DNA of 64,000 nt from Dermatophagoides farinae. Its lineage: Eukaryota > Arthropoda > Arachnida > Sarcoptiformes > Pyroglyphidae. The position numbers were made by a program, and so were the translations under genes. Positions 25,001 to 35,828 of this stretch are shown here, in pieces. The stretch covers positions 3,415,001 to 3,479,000 of the forward strand of contig NC_134679.1 of the NCBI RefSeq assembly GCF_024713945.1. Direction: 5' to 3'. How positions within the stretch are numbered: the first letter of the stretch is position 1; the number at the start of each line of letters is the position of its first letter. The notes under the pieces were generated by a model that had not been told where the DNA came from, made no database searches, and was given only the letters and a program-made list of their open reading frames with translations.

Positions 25001-25065
25001 GACGTTGATGAAGATGATTGTTGATGTTTGGCCGAATGTGAACGATCACTAAATAAATTCTTCAT
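19029..25065 (-). CDS. ANKRD11/ANKRD12-like ankyrin-repeat regulator
   Basis: Four exons: 25065-24841, 24782-24167, 22886-22320 and 22240-19029, giving 1539 residues. An in-frame stop 9 bp upstream supports the start. About 390 residues of Ser/His/Asn-rich sequence precede ankyrin repeats (roughly 390-530), including GWTALHEACNRGHTQAV and CGTTPLIDAASNGHQTIV. A very long disordered Ser/Thr/Asn region follows. The last 170 or so residues match the conserved C-terminal block of ANKRD11/12: LRLRHRVEQDKLCMVVQQE, LPLSVCTYL-type sequence, RIRFNGRVFLSW, MLNRQQMEAESLASIQRL and a final LFVPIVQVVKDFELKP. The vertebrate proteins are nuclear co-regulators that bind nuclear-receptor coactivators and histone deacetylases. 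Two E2F-type palindromes lie upstream, and intron 2 contains a complete gene on the other strand. The family call rests on both ends and is strong. Confidence 0.9.
23879..24037 (+). CDS. ATP5MK: ATP synthase membrane subunit k (DAPIT/USMG5)
   Basis: A 52-residue single-exon gene, too short for most ORF cut-offs. The sequence FQGWRKYYNSYTRTGRAGAS followed by one hydrophobic span (ITLGLVAVGVLYLIV) and a basic tail (KPKKK) matches the DAPIT family, whose hallmark is the YFNSYT-x-TGR motif. The protein sits in the inner mitochondrial membrane and helps link F1Fo ATP synthase dimers. The gene lies wholly inside intron 2 of the ANKRD11/12-like gene on the opposite strand. Its AATAAA at 24135-24140 falls only 27 bp short of the host gene's exon 2, so the two transcripts probably overlap in antisense. 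The length agrees with the family (about 50-60 residues). Confidence 0.88.
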   Translation: MAHDEGIDESKFQGWRKYYNSYTRTGRAGASAITLGLVAVGVLYLIVKPKKK

Positions 25066-25192
25066 GAGATCTTAGTAAAAGTTTTTCACTTGTTTATAAT
25101 TATTTATTATTATTCTTTATGAGTATTTTGTAGTATAAAAAGAAAAAATCATAAAGATTACGTAATTCATCGCACATGTGGTGAATAAAGAA

Positions 25193-25202
25193 TTGGCGCC
25201 AA
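25193..25202. promoter_or_regulatory. Palindromic E2F-type site 1
   Basis: TTGGCGCCAA, with flanks that give TTTTGGCGCC on the minus strand, matches the E2F/DP core TTTSSCGC. It lies 128 bp upstream of the ANKRD11/12-like start codon. GC-rich decamers are rare in this AT-rich tract. Binding is inferred. Confidence 0.5.
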
Positions 25203-25334
25203 AATTTGTTTATGTTGCTACTTTTTTCACGTATTTTTTAATTCTTGTTTAAACATGATGGCATTTTGTTCACTAGAAAATTACAACAACAACAATAAAA
25301 CAAAAACAAATCTACAAAAGATTGGTAAGAAAAT

Positions 25335-25344
25335 TTGGCGCCAA
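25335..25344. promoter_or_regulatory. Palindromic E2F-type site 2
   Basis: A second copy of the same perfect palindrome, in the context ATTTGGCGCCAAT, 142 bp further upstream. Having two identical copies within 150 bp of a single promoter makes a chance origin less likely. Confidence 0.5.
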
Positions 25345-26004
25345 TTTTCTAAATTATATTTCAACATTTACATATATTTTATAGTTGTTAAAACCACTTC
25401 TCTTTAATTCGATTGATGATTTTAAATGGACATCTATTCATCATATCAATCAAATAGTACAATCGATCGATTTAAACCAATCAATGTTTAGAACATCCAG
25501 AATAAAAAAGGTTGAATTTTCGTTTTAGTTGTACACATTGATTATGAACATGTAAATGTGTGTTTCAGAAACAGTTTGAGATTCGCTCGCTACGAAGTTT
25601 TCTTGAGCGGGAGAGGGAGAGAGTGAGAGCTAACTTTAGGCGCACTTTCTCCTTTTCACATTATTTTCCCCTCTCTTTTATATTTATTTGATAGTTTGTT
25701 TTTAACATTTGCAAATACCGTCCATAGATGTCGTTTCTCAATAAAAAAAAAATTTTAGTTTTGGAACGAAATGATTATCTTGATTGTGGATCGAAAATTA
25801 AATCTGGACATATAATATAGAAAATATGAATAAAATATTATGAAAAATAATGATTAAAACATGTAAACACACACACACAAACACGTCCGTATACATTTAC
25901 AATTAAATGAATTTGTTTTCTTCCTATGTATGGAATTATTTTTGGGTTTTTTGCTTTTGTTAAAATTGAAAATGACAATGATTTTTTCTATCATATAAAG
26001 TGGA

Positions 26005-27991
26005 TTATGATGTGGGGGGAGGAGGAGGCATCGAATATCCACCAACACTACCTGGAGCTCCAGAAACTGGTGGTCCGGCTGCTGCTGTTGATGGTGGATA
26101 TTGTTGCTGTTGATTCGATTGTTGTGATTGATCATTATGAGGATAACCACCTGATGAAGGTGGTGGACCATAGCCTGGATGCATTGATGGCGGTGCTCCA
26201 CGTGGCGGTTGTGGATATTGACCAGCTGGAGGATATCCTTGTTGTTGAGGCGGAATTGGATATCGATTTGGCTGACCACTACCAGCCTGACTAACTGCAG
26301 TTGGTGCTTGTTGTGAACCACCACCACCACCACCAGAACCATTTGATGCTTGAGTTGATGCATAAGGCGGTTGACCCCCGTACATGTTAGGAAGAGGTGG
26401 ACCATATGATTGATGAGGGGGTGGTGGAGGTTGGCCATAACCTTGATAATAGTTGGGCATATAGCCACCTTGTGGTGGTGGATATTGTTGATTTGGAGGT
26501 GTTGGTTGTCCAGCTGTTTGTTGTCCAGCTGATTGGGGACCACCAGCTTGTCCACTGCCGTACCACTGGCCACTTTGTGGCGGATAATTTGGATATTGAC
26601 CATATTGATTAGGATAATGATGTGGTGCATGATGGTTTTGATGAGGTGGTGGTGGGCCATAATTCGAGCCATAATTCGCATAATTCTGGTGGCCCGGATA
26701 TTGCTGTGGAGCAGTCGGTTGTTGTTGTTGTTGCTGCTGCTGCTGTTGTTGTTGTTGTTGTGGTGGTGGCGGTTGTTGTTGTTGTTGTTGTTGTGGGGGA
26801 TAAGAAGGACCAACTGCAGGCGGTCCATATTGTCCATATTGATTTGTGTGTGGATAAGGAGAATTCGGTTGCTGTTGAGAGGATGTAGGTGGCATCCACG
26901 TTGATGAGTGAGAAGCAGGCGGATACATCGGATGTTGTTGTTGACCAGATGGCTGTGATTTTCCACCACCATAACTTGGCCTGGATGGATTGGAATTTGA
27001 TACGTTCGATGATTGCGATGTTGGTAATGCTGATACTGATGGTGGCCGTGGTGGTATCGATTCTTGTGATTGCAGTTGTTCTCTTCTGGATGATGATGGT
27101 GTTGCTGAACGAGGTGGATAACCAGCATTTTCACCACCAGTTTCTGGTGTGGATTTATTATTGTTATTAACATTATTGTGATGATCAGTATTAATAGTAT
27201 TATTATTATTATTATTTTCCAAAATATTTGGGGGTGTGGTACGTTGAGAATGTGATGTAGTCGATGTCGATATTGGCGGATGATGATTAGTTGGAGGTGG
27301 TGGGTGTGGTGGTACTTGTGCAGCAGTAGCTGTGATATTGGGAGGATATCCCGCACCTGGAGTTGTAGAATTATGATTCGGAGGTCCAGGCGGACCATTC
27401 GTTGTTGGTGGTGGTGGAAACATTGGTGGCGGTAATATTTGTGATAAATTTGGATTGGTTTCAGCCGCCGATGTTAGATAGACAAGATTTCTATGTAATG
27501 CTTGTTGTAATGGATAAAAATCTTGTACACGGCCACGATTTTGATATTCAATTATACAATTTATTAGATGATTGTTTTCGTCCAAAATCTATTAAATTAA
27601 AGTCAGACAATGAAATGTTCAAATCAAACTACGATCGTATTCAAACCTTTTGAACTTGAGCCGAGCTGATGGGTGGTGGCAGACCTTGTGGCATTGGATG
27701 TTGCCTATGACCATGATGACCGTGATGATGTCCACCACCATGATGATGATGACCACCAGATTTACCTCCGGGTAATCCTTGAGGCGGTTGCTGCTGCTGC
27801 TGCTGCTGTTGTTGTTGTTGTTGATGATGATGATGATGATGATGAGGAGGTGGTGGAGGCATCGATGATGAATATGGATGATGTTGTCCTTGTGGTGTAG
27901 GCGGTGGCAGTGGTCCAATATTGGATGTCGTTGATGATGATGTTGGTGGTGGTACCGCTGCCGAAGCTGCTGCTGATGGCGTCGAAGCCAT
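26005..27991 (-). CDS. SS18: SS18/CREST-type SWI/SNF subunit
   Basis: Two exons: 27991-27647 and 27588-26005, giving 642 residues. The start is the ATG in ATAATGGCTTCG. The first 100 residues are Pro/His/Gln-rich, with a Gln run followed by a His/Gly run. The intron splits the conserved SNH domain, which spans about residues 105-160: it reads QVQK, ILDENNHLINCIIEYQNRGR, then LQQALHRNLVYLTSAAETN. This domain identifies SS18 and SS18L1 (CREST), subunits of BAF-type chromatin remodelling complexes that dock to the BRG1/BRM ATPase. The rest is a Gln/Pro/Gly/Tyr-rich (QPGY) transactivation region, also typical. It ends in PPPPPTS. The gene is head to head with PABPN1, 678 bp apart. The second exon also stays open in another frame for about 500 codons because of the CAN-type repeats; I regard that as composition. 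Confidence 0.93.
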
Positions 27992-28669
27992 TATCAATGA
28001 TTTAATTTTATCTTGTCAATGAAGATTACGATGATAAAATCTGAATGAGATCAATCATTCAAGGAATGTAAAAAAAACAGCATGAATCAAAAAAAAAATA
28101 TACGAAAAGTTTTTTATGCTGTTGGCCTTTTCAACACAATCAAAAATTCATTTGATGTCGATGTCAATGAAGTCGATGAATAGCGAGCGTCGTCGTTTAT
28201 TCTTTTTTTTTGAGCACAAACAATGAAAGCATCTATTTACACTCGACCGGCATGTTCTTTTTGGAATTATTTTGTCACCACTAATTTTTATTTTATTGTT
28301 TGAAATTGATTCTTAAATTTTTGGATATCAACAAATAATATTTTTTCCGCCATCATTTTTATTTGGAGAAATCTTATTTCCTGTTATAATAAATTTTCAT
28401 TTTATCGTAAACGTTATTTAAAAAAATTCATTTAGTATCATAATTTGAAAAAGCTGTTTAGGTAGAAAGAGCCGACAAGCCTTTCGAATGCAACGTTCAA
28501 TTTAATGAAAAAACTGAAGCTTGGTTGCATGCATGTTATATTGAAAGTGGTCCGAAATCCGAAGACAATACCATTATTACTAACTCCTGTATTCGTATTG
28601 TTGGTTTCAATTTTGTCCGTTAGTTGTAATCCATAAGAATTAAATTTGGTAGAAACAAGTCGTTCAATC
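27992..28669. other. SS18-PABPN1 shared upstream region
   Basis: The 678 bp between the two divergent start codons must hold both promoters and leaders. I see no TATA box and no gene. A less A/T-rich block at about 28440-28670 directly precedes the PABPN1 start and is probably its 5' UTR. Confidence 0.5.
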
Positions 28670-29695
28670 ATGACATCAACACTATCTGCTGTAAATGATA
28701 ATCATGTTACAGCACAATCAACTCCATCATCATCATCATTACAACAGAAACAACAACCACCAAATGATTCTGATGATCTACTTGAAGATATGCTCAATGA
28801 TGGTCAAAATTCCAATCATCAAAATATAGAATCAGATGCACATGGTGATGGTGGTGGTCATGAAGATAATGATGTTGGTGGAACAGGCGATGATGAAGAA
28901 TTAGAAGTTATAAGAGCTCGCGTTCGAGAGATGGAAGAAGAAGCGGAAAAGCTAAAACAAATGCAAGATGATATTACCTCACAGATAAGCAATACTGGCT
29001 CAAGTAAGGATCAATTTATGTTTTTTTCGATTCCAATAATTCATTCTACTTTTTCAGATGATCATTCAACCTTATCTCCCGAAGAACGGGCTGAGATAGA
29101 TAGTCGGTCCATTTATGTCGGAAACGTAAGTTTATATTTCTTGTTAAATTTAACTAATAATGATTAATTTTTTTATCAGGTTGATTATACGGCTACTGCC
29201 GATGATCTCGAAAAACATTTCCATGGTTGTGGTTCAATCAATCGTGTGACCATTCTGTGTGATAGATTTACTGGACATCCAAAAGGGTATGAAATCGATT
29301 TATTTTTCTCCACAAGATAATAATTTCAAATTCCTCATAAAGATATGCTTACATAGAATTTGCTGACAAAGATTCAGTGGAGACGGCTACAGCTCTCGAC
29401 GAATCCCTATTCAAGGGTCGTCAAATAAAGGTGAATGCCAAACGAACTAATCGTCCGGGATTATCGACCACAAATCGTCCACCACGTGGTCGAGGTCTAA
29501 TGGGACGTGGTCGTGGTGGTTTTTTTCCTCGTGGAGGTGGCGGTGGTAGTCCATGGATACGTGGTGGTGGCCGTGGTGGTCGGGGATTCAGGTATTGAAT
29601 TTTCTGAAAAAAAATATATCTTCAATCAATTTCAAATTTTGATCAAATGAAAAAATAGATCCCGTACTGGCTGGTATGGCTATTCACCATATTGA
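28670..29695 (+). CDS. PABPN1: Nuclear poly(A)-binding protein
   Basis: Five exons: 28670-29003, 29058-29125, 29180-29286, 29343-29591 and 29659-29695, giving 264 residues. The N-terminus is acidic and disordered. It is followed by a coiled-coil helix ([19 protein letters not shown]) that in PABPN1 stimulates poly(A) polymerase. The RRM (about residues 128-205) shows RNP2 as SIYVGN and RNP1 as KGYAYIEF. The C-terminus is Arg/Gly-rich and ends in WYGYSPY, close to the family ending WYSPY. The protein binds growing poly(A) tails in the nucleus and sets their length. Intron 1 is exactly 54 nt, in frame and stop-free, so its retention would add 18 residues. If the last intron is retained the protein ends at GFRY, without the SPY tail. 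Confidence 0.94.
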
Positions 29696-30290
29696 TGAAA
29701 ATTCATGAAAATCTAAACCAACCGACAACGAAACGAAACACACCACCCATATATGCATCGAAACGTGCTGTTTATCAATTCATTTGATACGTTCATTCAT
29801 TGTCATCGTCATCATTCTTATGATTTACATTCTAATGGCCATCGATTTATGAATAAGCCACGATAGGATCATTATATAATTTTTTTTTCGATTCACCAAA
29901 TACATTATATCCAATAAAAACCACATTGGATCATCCAAATATAAAAAAACAAAACAAAACAAAAAAAAATATCACCCATACCATAATATACTCAAATTTA
30001 TAGTGAAAATTATCAAAAAAAAATTACATAGACGAATAGCCAAACAATAAACGTCTTTGTTTATATATGTAATATGTAAACATCTTGATATTCATTATTT
30101 TCACTCATAATAATCCGATAGAAAATTTTGAAACAAAAAAAAATAAATGTTAAAGACTACAAAATAAATATATTATTCTTAGGGATTCTCGAAACATAAA
30201 ATATGAAAAATGAACAATTTAAATCAATCATGATATGTTTATTGGATTTTTTTTTGTATTTCAGGTTGATAAAATTGTTATCGATTCAGA
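29696..30290. other. 3' UTRs of PABPN1 and the OSGIN-like gene
   Basis: Convergent intergenic region with no gene. AATAAA-type signals for the plus-strand gene occur several times between 29915 and 30175. It is otherwise A/T-rich with A runs. Confidence 0.55.
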
Positions 30291-32132
30291 TTAGCGACCT
30301 TCATCATTGTCGGATAATGTATGATTCATGTTGATTATATTGCCACAAATGTTTTGTTGTTCTGTATGGTAGATATGATTAGCAGCTGCCAATGCACCAC
30401 CTTGTACATAACGAACAAAATTATCACCCACTAAAGGACCTAATGCATATAGGCCTGGAATGTCTTTGCATTCATGAGTGTATGGATCAATGTCAATTGG
30501 ATTAAGGCGATGATCAATAGGAGACGAAGCATCGTTTGCCAATCGTTGACGAATTTTATCATCGACAAAATCTAATTGAGGATTTGAACCGATTAAAATT
30601 AATGCAAACGATATACGAATAGTTAGCTGATGTCTTATAGGACGATGACAACGACAACACAGTGTTGAATCGGCTTTATTTTTATCCAGAAACTCTAATG
30701 TTGCAGTACGATGACCATTGGTTGCCGTTTGTATGGAAGACAAAATACATTCTTGATATGCTTGATAATGTTCGAATCGCAATGTTGATTGTTTTGAGGA
30801 TGATGATGATGATGATGATGATGAATAAGAAGAGGGTAAATGATGTTGGCCATGCGGTAAACATGACAAACAATGGATGCTATTCTGAACAGAGTGTTTC
30901 ATCTGTTGAAATACTTGAAAATATTCGGGATAGTTTGAATCATTTGTAGCTAATTGGTTGAATATTAATGAACGATCTCGAATGGATTTCCTAAATAAAT
31001 GTATGATGCGTAATGGACGACGTTGACAGCGTTGTGATAGTGATATCAAAGCATCGGCAGCTGAAAGTCCAGAACCAACAATCAATACTGGATCGGACGA
31101 ATGTGTTCGCGATGTCGACAGCATTGGTATACGCCAATATGGCAACAATTGTGTATGTCGTATGATCACATCTAATTTGGTCAATGAATGTAACACAAAT
31201 GGAAATGTTTCGCCTGCTATGTTCAACATACTAGGAGATGTCGATGTGCCTTTGGCCAACACTACTCGCTGGGCTCGATATCGGACACGATATTTTTGTT
31301 GCCCAGATGTTGACAATTTTCTGCATACAGTATCGACAATAAAACATTGACTTATTGGATCCCAATCTAAAAGTGTTGCACGGGTGTGATTGCGAAAATG
31401 TTGATCCAAACCGAAATGATGAACGTATCGGCGATAATAATCAGCAACCACTCGATAAGGAATACGATTATCCAAAGGAAGTTCACCGTCACTATCGTTT
31501 TGATGATTCTCATCATCATATATAGGCAACACAGGCAACTGCATCAATGACCGACGTGATAATGTGAGAACTTCGGTAGTATGACTGGAACGAAGTTTAG
31601 ACGAACAAGTCTTGGCAATGGCATGCCAAATACCTCCAGGTGATCCAGACGAACCGATCACCAAGTGATCAACATGACGATCAGGTCTATATGTCCATTT
31701 CAATGTGGAAGGATTTCTTTCACCGAAATCGGCATTTGGATGTTGAAGTTGATCCATCAATACGGAAACTGGATTGGCTCCAGTACGTCCTACAAGATTT
31801 TGACTAAGTTCTTTCAAGTCGGATTCCATTAATGATCGTAGTTTTGGTTTCGAAATGGACTCTTGGTCATAATCATCATGATGGCAAGAATCCGAAGCAC
31901 AATGATATAAAAGTCGATCATGTAGATTTTGCAATGTTGGATTTGCTCCATTCTCATTATGTGATTGAAAATCTTCTGGTGAATAATAAGGCCAATGACC
32001 GGCTAATAAAAAACTTAAAGTTATCGCAGATGGACCATTACCGATAACCAATACATTAGTGGATTCGATTTGATCAAACGATGAATCATTGTGTTTATGA
32101 GAAGTCAGCGTTAATGTGCCTTTTTTGGCCAT
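30291..32132 (-). CDS. OSGIN1/2-like flavin monooxygenase
   Basis: Intronless gene of 613 residues. The N-terminus has a dinucleotide-binding motif, VLVIGNGPSA, at residues 27-36. NLVGRTGANPVSVLMDQ, NADFGERNPSTLKW and GSPGGIWHAI are landmarks of the OSGIN (oxidative stress-induced growth inhibitor) branch. A second nucleotide motif, PVLIVGSGLSAADALI, lies near residue 350. The C-terminal IDPYTHECKDIPGLYALGPL and GDNFVRYVQGGALAAA are also family signatures. OSGIN proteins resemble class B flavin monooxygenases; they act in oxidative-stress and growth control, with poorly known substrates. A TTTTATA on the plus strand at 32228-32234 is a TATAAAA box for this gene. His/Asp-rich and Ser-rich inserts lengthen it relative to vertebrate forms. 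Absence of introns contrasts with most neighbours. Confidence 0.9.
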   Translation of the reverse strand: MAKKGTLTLTSHKHNDSSFDQIESTNVLVIGNGPSAITLSFLLAGHWPYYSPEDFQSHNENGANPTLQNLHDRLLYHCASDSCHHDDYDQESISKPKLRSLMESDLKELSQNLVGRTGANPVSVLMDQLQHPNADFGERNPSTLKWTYRPDRHVDHLVIGSSGSPGGIWHAIAKTCSSKLRSSHTTEVLTLSRRSLMQLPVLPIYDDENHQNDSDGELPLDNRIPYRVVADYYRRYVHHFGLDQHFRNHTRATLLDWDPISQCFIVDTVCRKLSTSGQQKYRVRYRAQRVVLAKGTSTSPSMLNIAGETFPFVLHSLTKLDVIIRHTQLLPYWRIPMLSTSRTHSSDPVLIVGSGLSAADALISLSQRCQRRPLRIIHLFRKSIRDRSLIFNQLATNDSNYPEYFQVFQQMKHSVQNSIHCLSCLPHGQHHLPSSYSSSSSSSSSSKQSTLRFEHYQAYQECILSSIQTATNGHRTATLEFLDKNKADSTLCCRCHRPIRHQLTIRISFALILIGSNPQLDFVDDKIRQRLANDASSPIDHRLNPIDIDPYTHECKDIPGLYALGPLVGDNFVRYVQGGALAAANHIYHTEQQNICGNIINMNHTLSDNDEGR

Positions 32133-34475
32133 AACGATTCAATTATGGAAGAATTTCAGACAGAAACAAAAATCGGGTTAACCAAACGAAATTAGGACTG
32201 TCTGTCAGGACGATGACTGCCGGCAGTTTTTATATGGAAGCGGCAATTGCTGATGATGCTGAGGATAAAACAGTGATGTGAATTCAGCACAACAACATTA
32301 ATCATATCATCAATAAATGATATTACGGCAATATATTTGATTTTAAATCACAAGTTGTACGAAAATGACATGCATCATTTAGCTACTGATCAGTCAGTTG
32401 ATATTGTCGGATTGTTGATAAAACCAGAACCCAGAAAAAATCCAGAAAAAAAAATGAAAAAGGATAAACGATTATGCGCAATCCGATCTTCGATCGAACA
32501 ACATCTACATATTAATGCGGATATACATCATCAATATTCGAATAATTTGTGCATCATTTCTGTCGACACGAATCTAAATCAAGTGTTGACAAGATATAGA
32601 TGTAACCGGTAACGGTTGATGGCAAATTCGTTGGTAATTCTAGTGAAAAAATAATTTTTTATTTGTTTTTCGATGTGAACATCATCAAAATTCATTGAGA
32701 TAATAGTGAATATATTCAAACTTTACTTGAAGATTATGGAATAAAGAAAGAGAGAGAGAGAGTAAATAATTATATCAATAGCGAAGACATCAAACCAAAA
32801 AAAAAACCTAACATGACGAAACGACGAAATCACCACTATAATCAAGAGACTAAATGTGGCAAACAAACCGAACTTGGATAAAACTGTACGACCATAGTAG
32901 ATTATTATATATAGCTAAAGTTTACATTTATTGTATCATGCTGTTTGACTTCTTCTTCTTCTTCAAATTTCAAATTTTGTTTCATCTACATTTTGCCACA
33001 TATTTGTTACCGAAAGTGACAATGTACATGTATCAAACTATGTGTGTTATATACCACATCGGAAAGATTGATTTTTTTATTATTATTATTAGTAGTAGTG
33101 ATACTATATTCTATAAAAATATTCCTGTTTTGTCTGTCTGTTTATATACGGAATCGAATCGAAAAGTACATAATAAATGCATTTCATCACTGAAATTGGA
33201 TTTTAATTTTCTTTGTTCATAATAATAATAATATATTATTGTTTCTACTACAGTTACAATAAAAACAAAAACAAGGTCATCGTCATGATTATAACGATGA
33301 TGATTCATATAATTGCCATCGCCATTTTGTTATTGATTTGAATGTTCAACAAGATCCCTGTCCATTGGATTTCGTTATTGATCTGTTTTTTTTTTAATTT
33401 AGTTTGTTTTTTTCATTTTTTTTTTTGCTATTTATATTTGTTTGTCCCACTTTGGAACGATACACATGTACAGGTTTGTCGCTATGGAAATTGAAAAAAT
33501 GAATTATATCGAAATTGATAGAGTTTTTTTTTATCCAATATCATCATCACGATATAATGAGGACAATTTTTTTTTTAATCCTTCAATTGTTAATCAAAAA
33601 AAAAAATGATAATTATCCAAAAACGGAAGAGTTTTTATACATTGTTCATAGTTATGTTAGCTGTCCTTTTGGTTCATGAACCATTAGTTTGTTTACATTT
33701 TATCAACATTGTTAACATGATGATAAATTATAATCAAATTTCAATTGGTTGCATTGCGTTGCATAATGTCATTTATACAAACAAAACAAAACAAAAAAAT
33801 GCAAAAATAAAAATCAAGATTAGATAATAAAATGAATTCAATGATATTTTATCCGTACTGATCACGTATCCTCTTTTTTCAACAAAAAAAAAAAAAAAAA
33901 AAAAAAATACAAACAAAGTACAGAACATAAAAAGTACAAAAAATCATTTTAAAAAATTATTTTTTAATTTTCAGCCGTCGTAATCGTCTGGTCACAGTAA
34001 CCATGTATGAATGAGCATTGTTTTTTTTTGGTGGGGTGTGGTGGAGTTGATCATCAAGTTAACCCGAAGATGATCGATCTATGCGATCGTAAATTAAGTG
34101 CAAATAAACAATCAAAATTTAAATCTTAACAAGGATAAATTTGAAAAAAAAACGATAACGATTATCGAGAAATTAATGTAGATGTATACATGTGTAATCA
34201 TAAACATCAATAAAAAAAAACCAGTAAACATTAGTTGATCCTTCGTCCTCGCTCTTTATATATCCCCTTTTGCTTGGCCTAAAAATAAATTTCATTTTTT
34301 TTCTTGTGTCTCACTAAAATTCGATCTAAATAAACATGGTAAATATATTTTGAGGATCCATTTCTATCAACAAAAATGTTTACTATCCATTTTGTTTTGT
34401 TGTTAATCACAAGTCTATTCATAAGAATTAATAACAAAAATTTTTATTATTAAAATGTTTATAATGAAAAGCAAT
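32133..34475. other. 2.3 kb gene-poor intergenic tract
   Basis: Apart from the TATA box of the OSGIN-like gene at 32228-32234 I see no supportable feature. A GA run lies at about 32749-32762 and a 24-base A run at 33884-33907. Open frames here (such as 32337-32612) have no motif or family likeness. Confidence 0.5.
33884..33907 (+). repeat. Poly(A) run
   Basis: Twenty-four consecutive A bases. It could be the tail of a retroposed copy, but the preceding sequence shows no gene or SINE I recognise and no clear target-site duplication. Confidence 0.6.
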
Positions 34476-35828
34476 TTAATGTCGAAAACATCGTTCCATA
34501 TCATCACGACGAAGTAGATAGGCAGGCAAATATATTTCTTCATTATTTGTGCGACAGATTTTGTTGTTTTTATCATCATCATCATCAAGGTCGATTCTTT
34601 TTGACAGCTCGGATGTTTTATTTTCATCATTCATTAATGTCTGTTGGTTATGATGTTTGAGACTACTACAAGGAAAATTTCGTATCGACAATGATGGATT
34701 CGGATGTGTATTTTCAGGACGATCAATCGATGTATAACCATAATCATAAAGGGGACAATAAGGCACTTGAAGATTGAGTAAGAATTGCCACACATTTTGA
34801 TATGTCCAATCTAATAATGGATTAATACGAATAAATTCGGGCCAACCCTCATCTGTGGGCTGTACGGTGGTTAATGTAGAGCCAATTTTTTCATCAAAAT
34901 CAGTTCTACGACAGCCCATAAAAACTAACTCAAAAGATTCATTTTTACGGACATCATAGAGAGCAGATTTAAAATCTTCTCCTGGATAAATGTTCATTCG
35001 GCAACCATAGAATGCTTGAATACGTCTCAAGTAGAGTTCTTGTTCTGGAAATAGTTCGGATGTTTTTATCCACAATAAATTTATCAAAGTATCTGAATGA
35101 TTGTCATTGAGATTAGCAAGATGAATGGTAGCCAATGTGTGCAGCAACACGGTACAATCTTTACCACCATTGAAACTAAGGCACCATCTTTTGGGATCAG
35201 AATGGACCTTTTTAATTTGTTCCCGACAACATTCGAATAGGCCATGTACTTTCGTATCGATCGCGGCCAATTGTTTCAATCGTCTATAGGAATCACGGGA
35301 ATCGAAACGAATCGAAGGTAGAAAGTTGAGAAAATTATCATTCAAAAGAGACAATTGTAATGAAAGCTGACGAATTCGATGACGGACATGAGCTTGTATC
35401 CAGGCAAATTTTTGTCGATCCTGATTATCATCACTTGAATCTTTCGAATTAATTTGATAAAAGAATTGACATTTGATTAAATTAGAATATTTATCGTAGT
35501 CATTGCCAATAAATTTATCGTCAAATTCATATAAACGTAGTAAATCTGTCGGAATATTGCGAAAATAATCAAAACATTCAATGATTGTGAACGTATATGA
35601 AATAGAAGGCTTTCCATTAATCATCATTGGATATAATTGATGAAATAAATCAGAAAGAAATGATTGAAATGCGTCGATCATTGAGCGCTCCAAATAGAAT
35701 GAAAATCGATATTCCAAAGAGATTTGCACATTATTCGAACATTTTCTATTCATATTTTGAGCTTCGGCATTCAAAATGAATTCATTCGATGGCATCGGCG
35801 TTGACGAATTGACAGAATTCTTAGACAT
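34476..35828 (-). CDS. FLAD1: FAD synthase (FMN adenylyltransferase)
   Basis: Intronless gene of 450 residues. The catalytic half is a PAPS-reductase-like FAD synthase domain. It has the PP-loop WCLSFNGGKDCTVLLH near residues 214-228, FMGCRRTDFD near 303-312 and PLLDWTYQNVWQFL for flavin and adenylate binding. The enzyme joins FMN and ATP to make FAD. Animal FLAD1 normally carries an N-terminal molybdopterin-binding-like domain of about 200 or more residues. The roughly 200 residues here do not show that domain's usual motifs, so this may be a short isoform, a diverged version, or a gene whose first exons lie further upstream. The C-terminal 70 residues contain an Asp-rich insert. The family call is firm; the start is the first ATG of the frame. 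Confidence 0.9.
   Translation of the reverse strand: MSKNSVNSSTPMPSNEFILNAEAQNMNRKCSNNVQISLEYRFSFYLERSMIDAFQSFLSDLFHQLYPMMINGKPSISYTFTIIECFDYFRNIPTDLLRLYEFDDKFIGNDYDKYSNLIKCQFFYQINSKDSSDDNQDRQKFAWIQAHVRHRIRQLSLQLSLLNDNFLNFLPSIRFDSRDSYRRLKQLAAIDTKVHGLFECCREQIKKVHSDPKRWCLSFNGGKDCTVLLHTLATIHLANLNDNHSDTLINLLWIKTSELFPEQELYLRRIQAFYGCRMNIYPGEDFKSALYDVRKNESFELVFMGCRRTDFDEKIGSTLTTVQPTDEGWPEFIRINPLLDWTYQNVWQFLLNLQVPYCPLYDYGYTSIDRPENTHPNPSLSIRNFPCSSLKHHNQQTLMNDENKTSELSKRIDLDDDDDKNNKICRTNNEEIYLPAYLLRRDDMERCFRH

Larger units (their letters stand above)
25066..26004. other. Promoter region of the ANKRD11/12-like gene and 3' end of SS18
   Basis: No gene is visible. Besides the two E2F-type palindromes there is a purine-rich GAGAG run at about 25610-25640 facing a CT-rich tract, possibly a promoter feature. 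The right-hand part is the likely 3' UTR of the SS18 gene, with a CA run at 25868-25880. Confidence 0.5.

Noticed and set aside
25854-27398. A 514-codon open frame overlapping SS18 on the same strand
   Set aside because: It arises because CAN/CCN-rich repeats lack stops in several frames. The translation is His/Asn/Ile-rich noise and the SNH domain fixes the true frame.
33884-33907. Poly(A) run as the tail of a retroposed gene copy
   Set aside because: The 300 bases before it show no gene similarity and I found no flanking target-site duplication.
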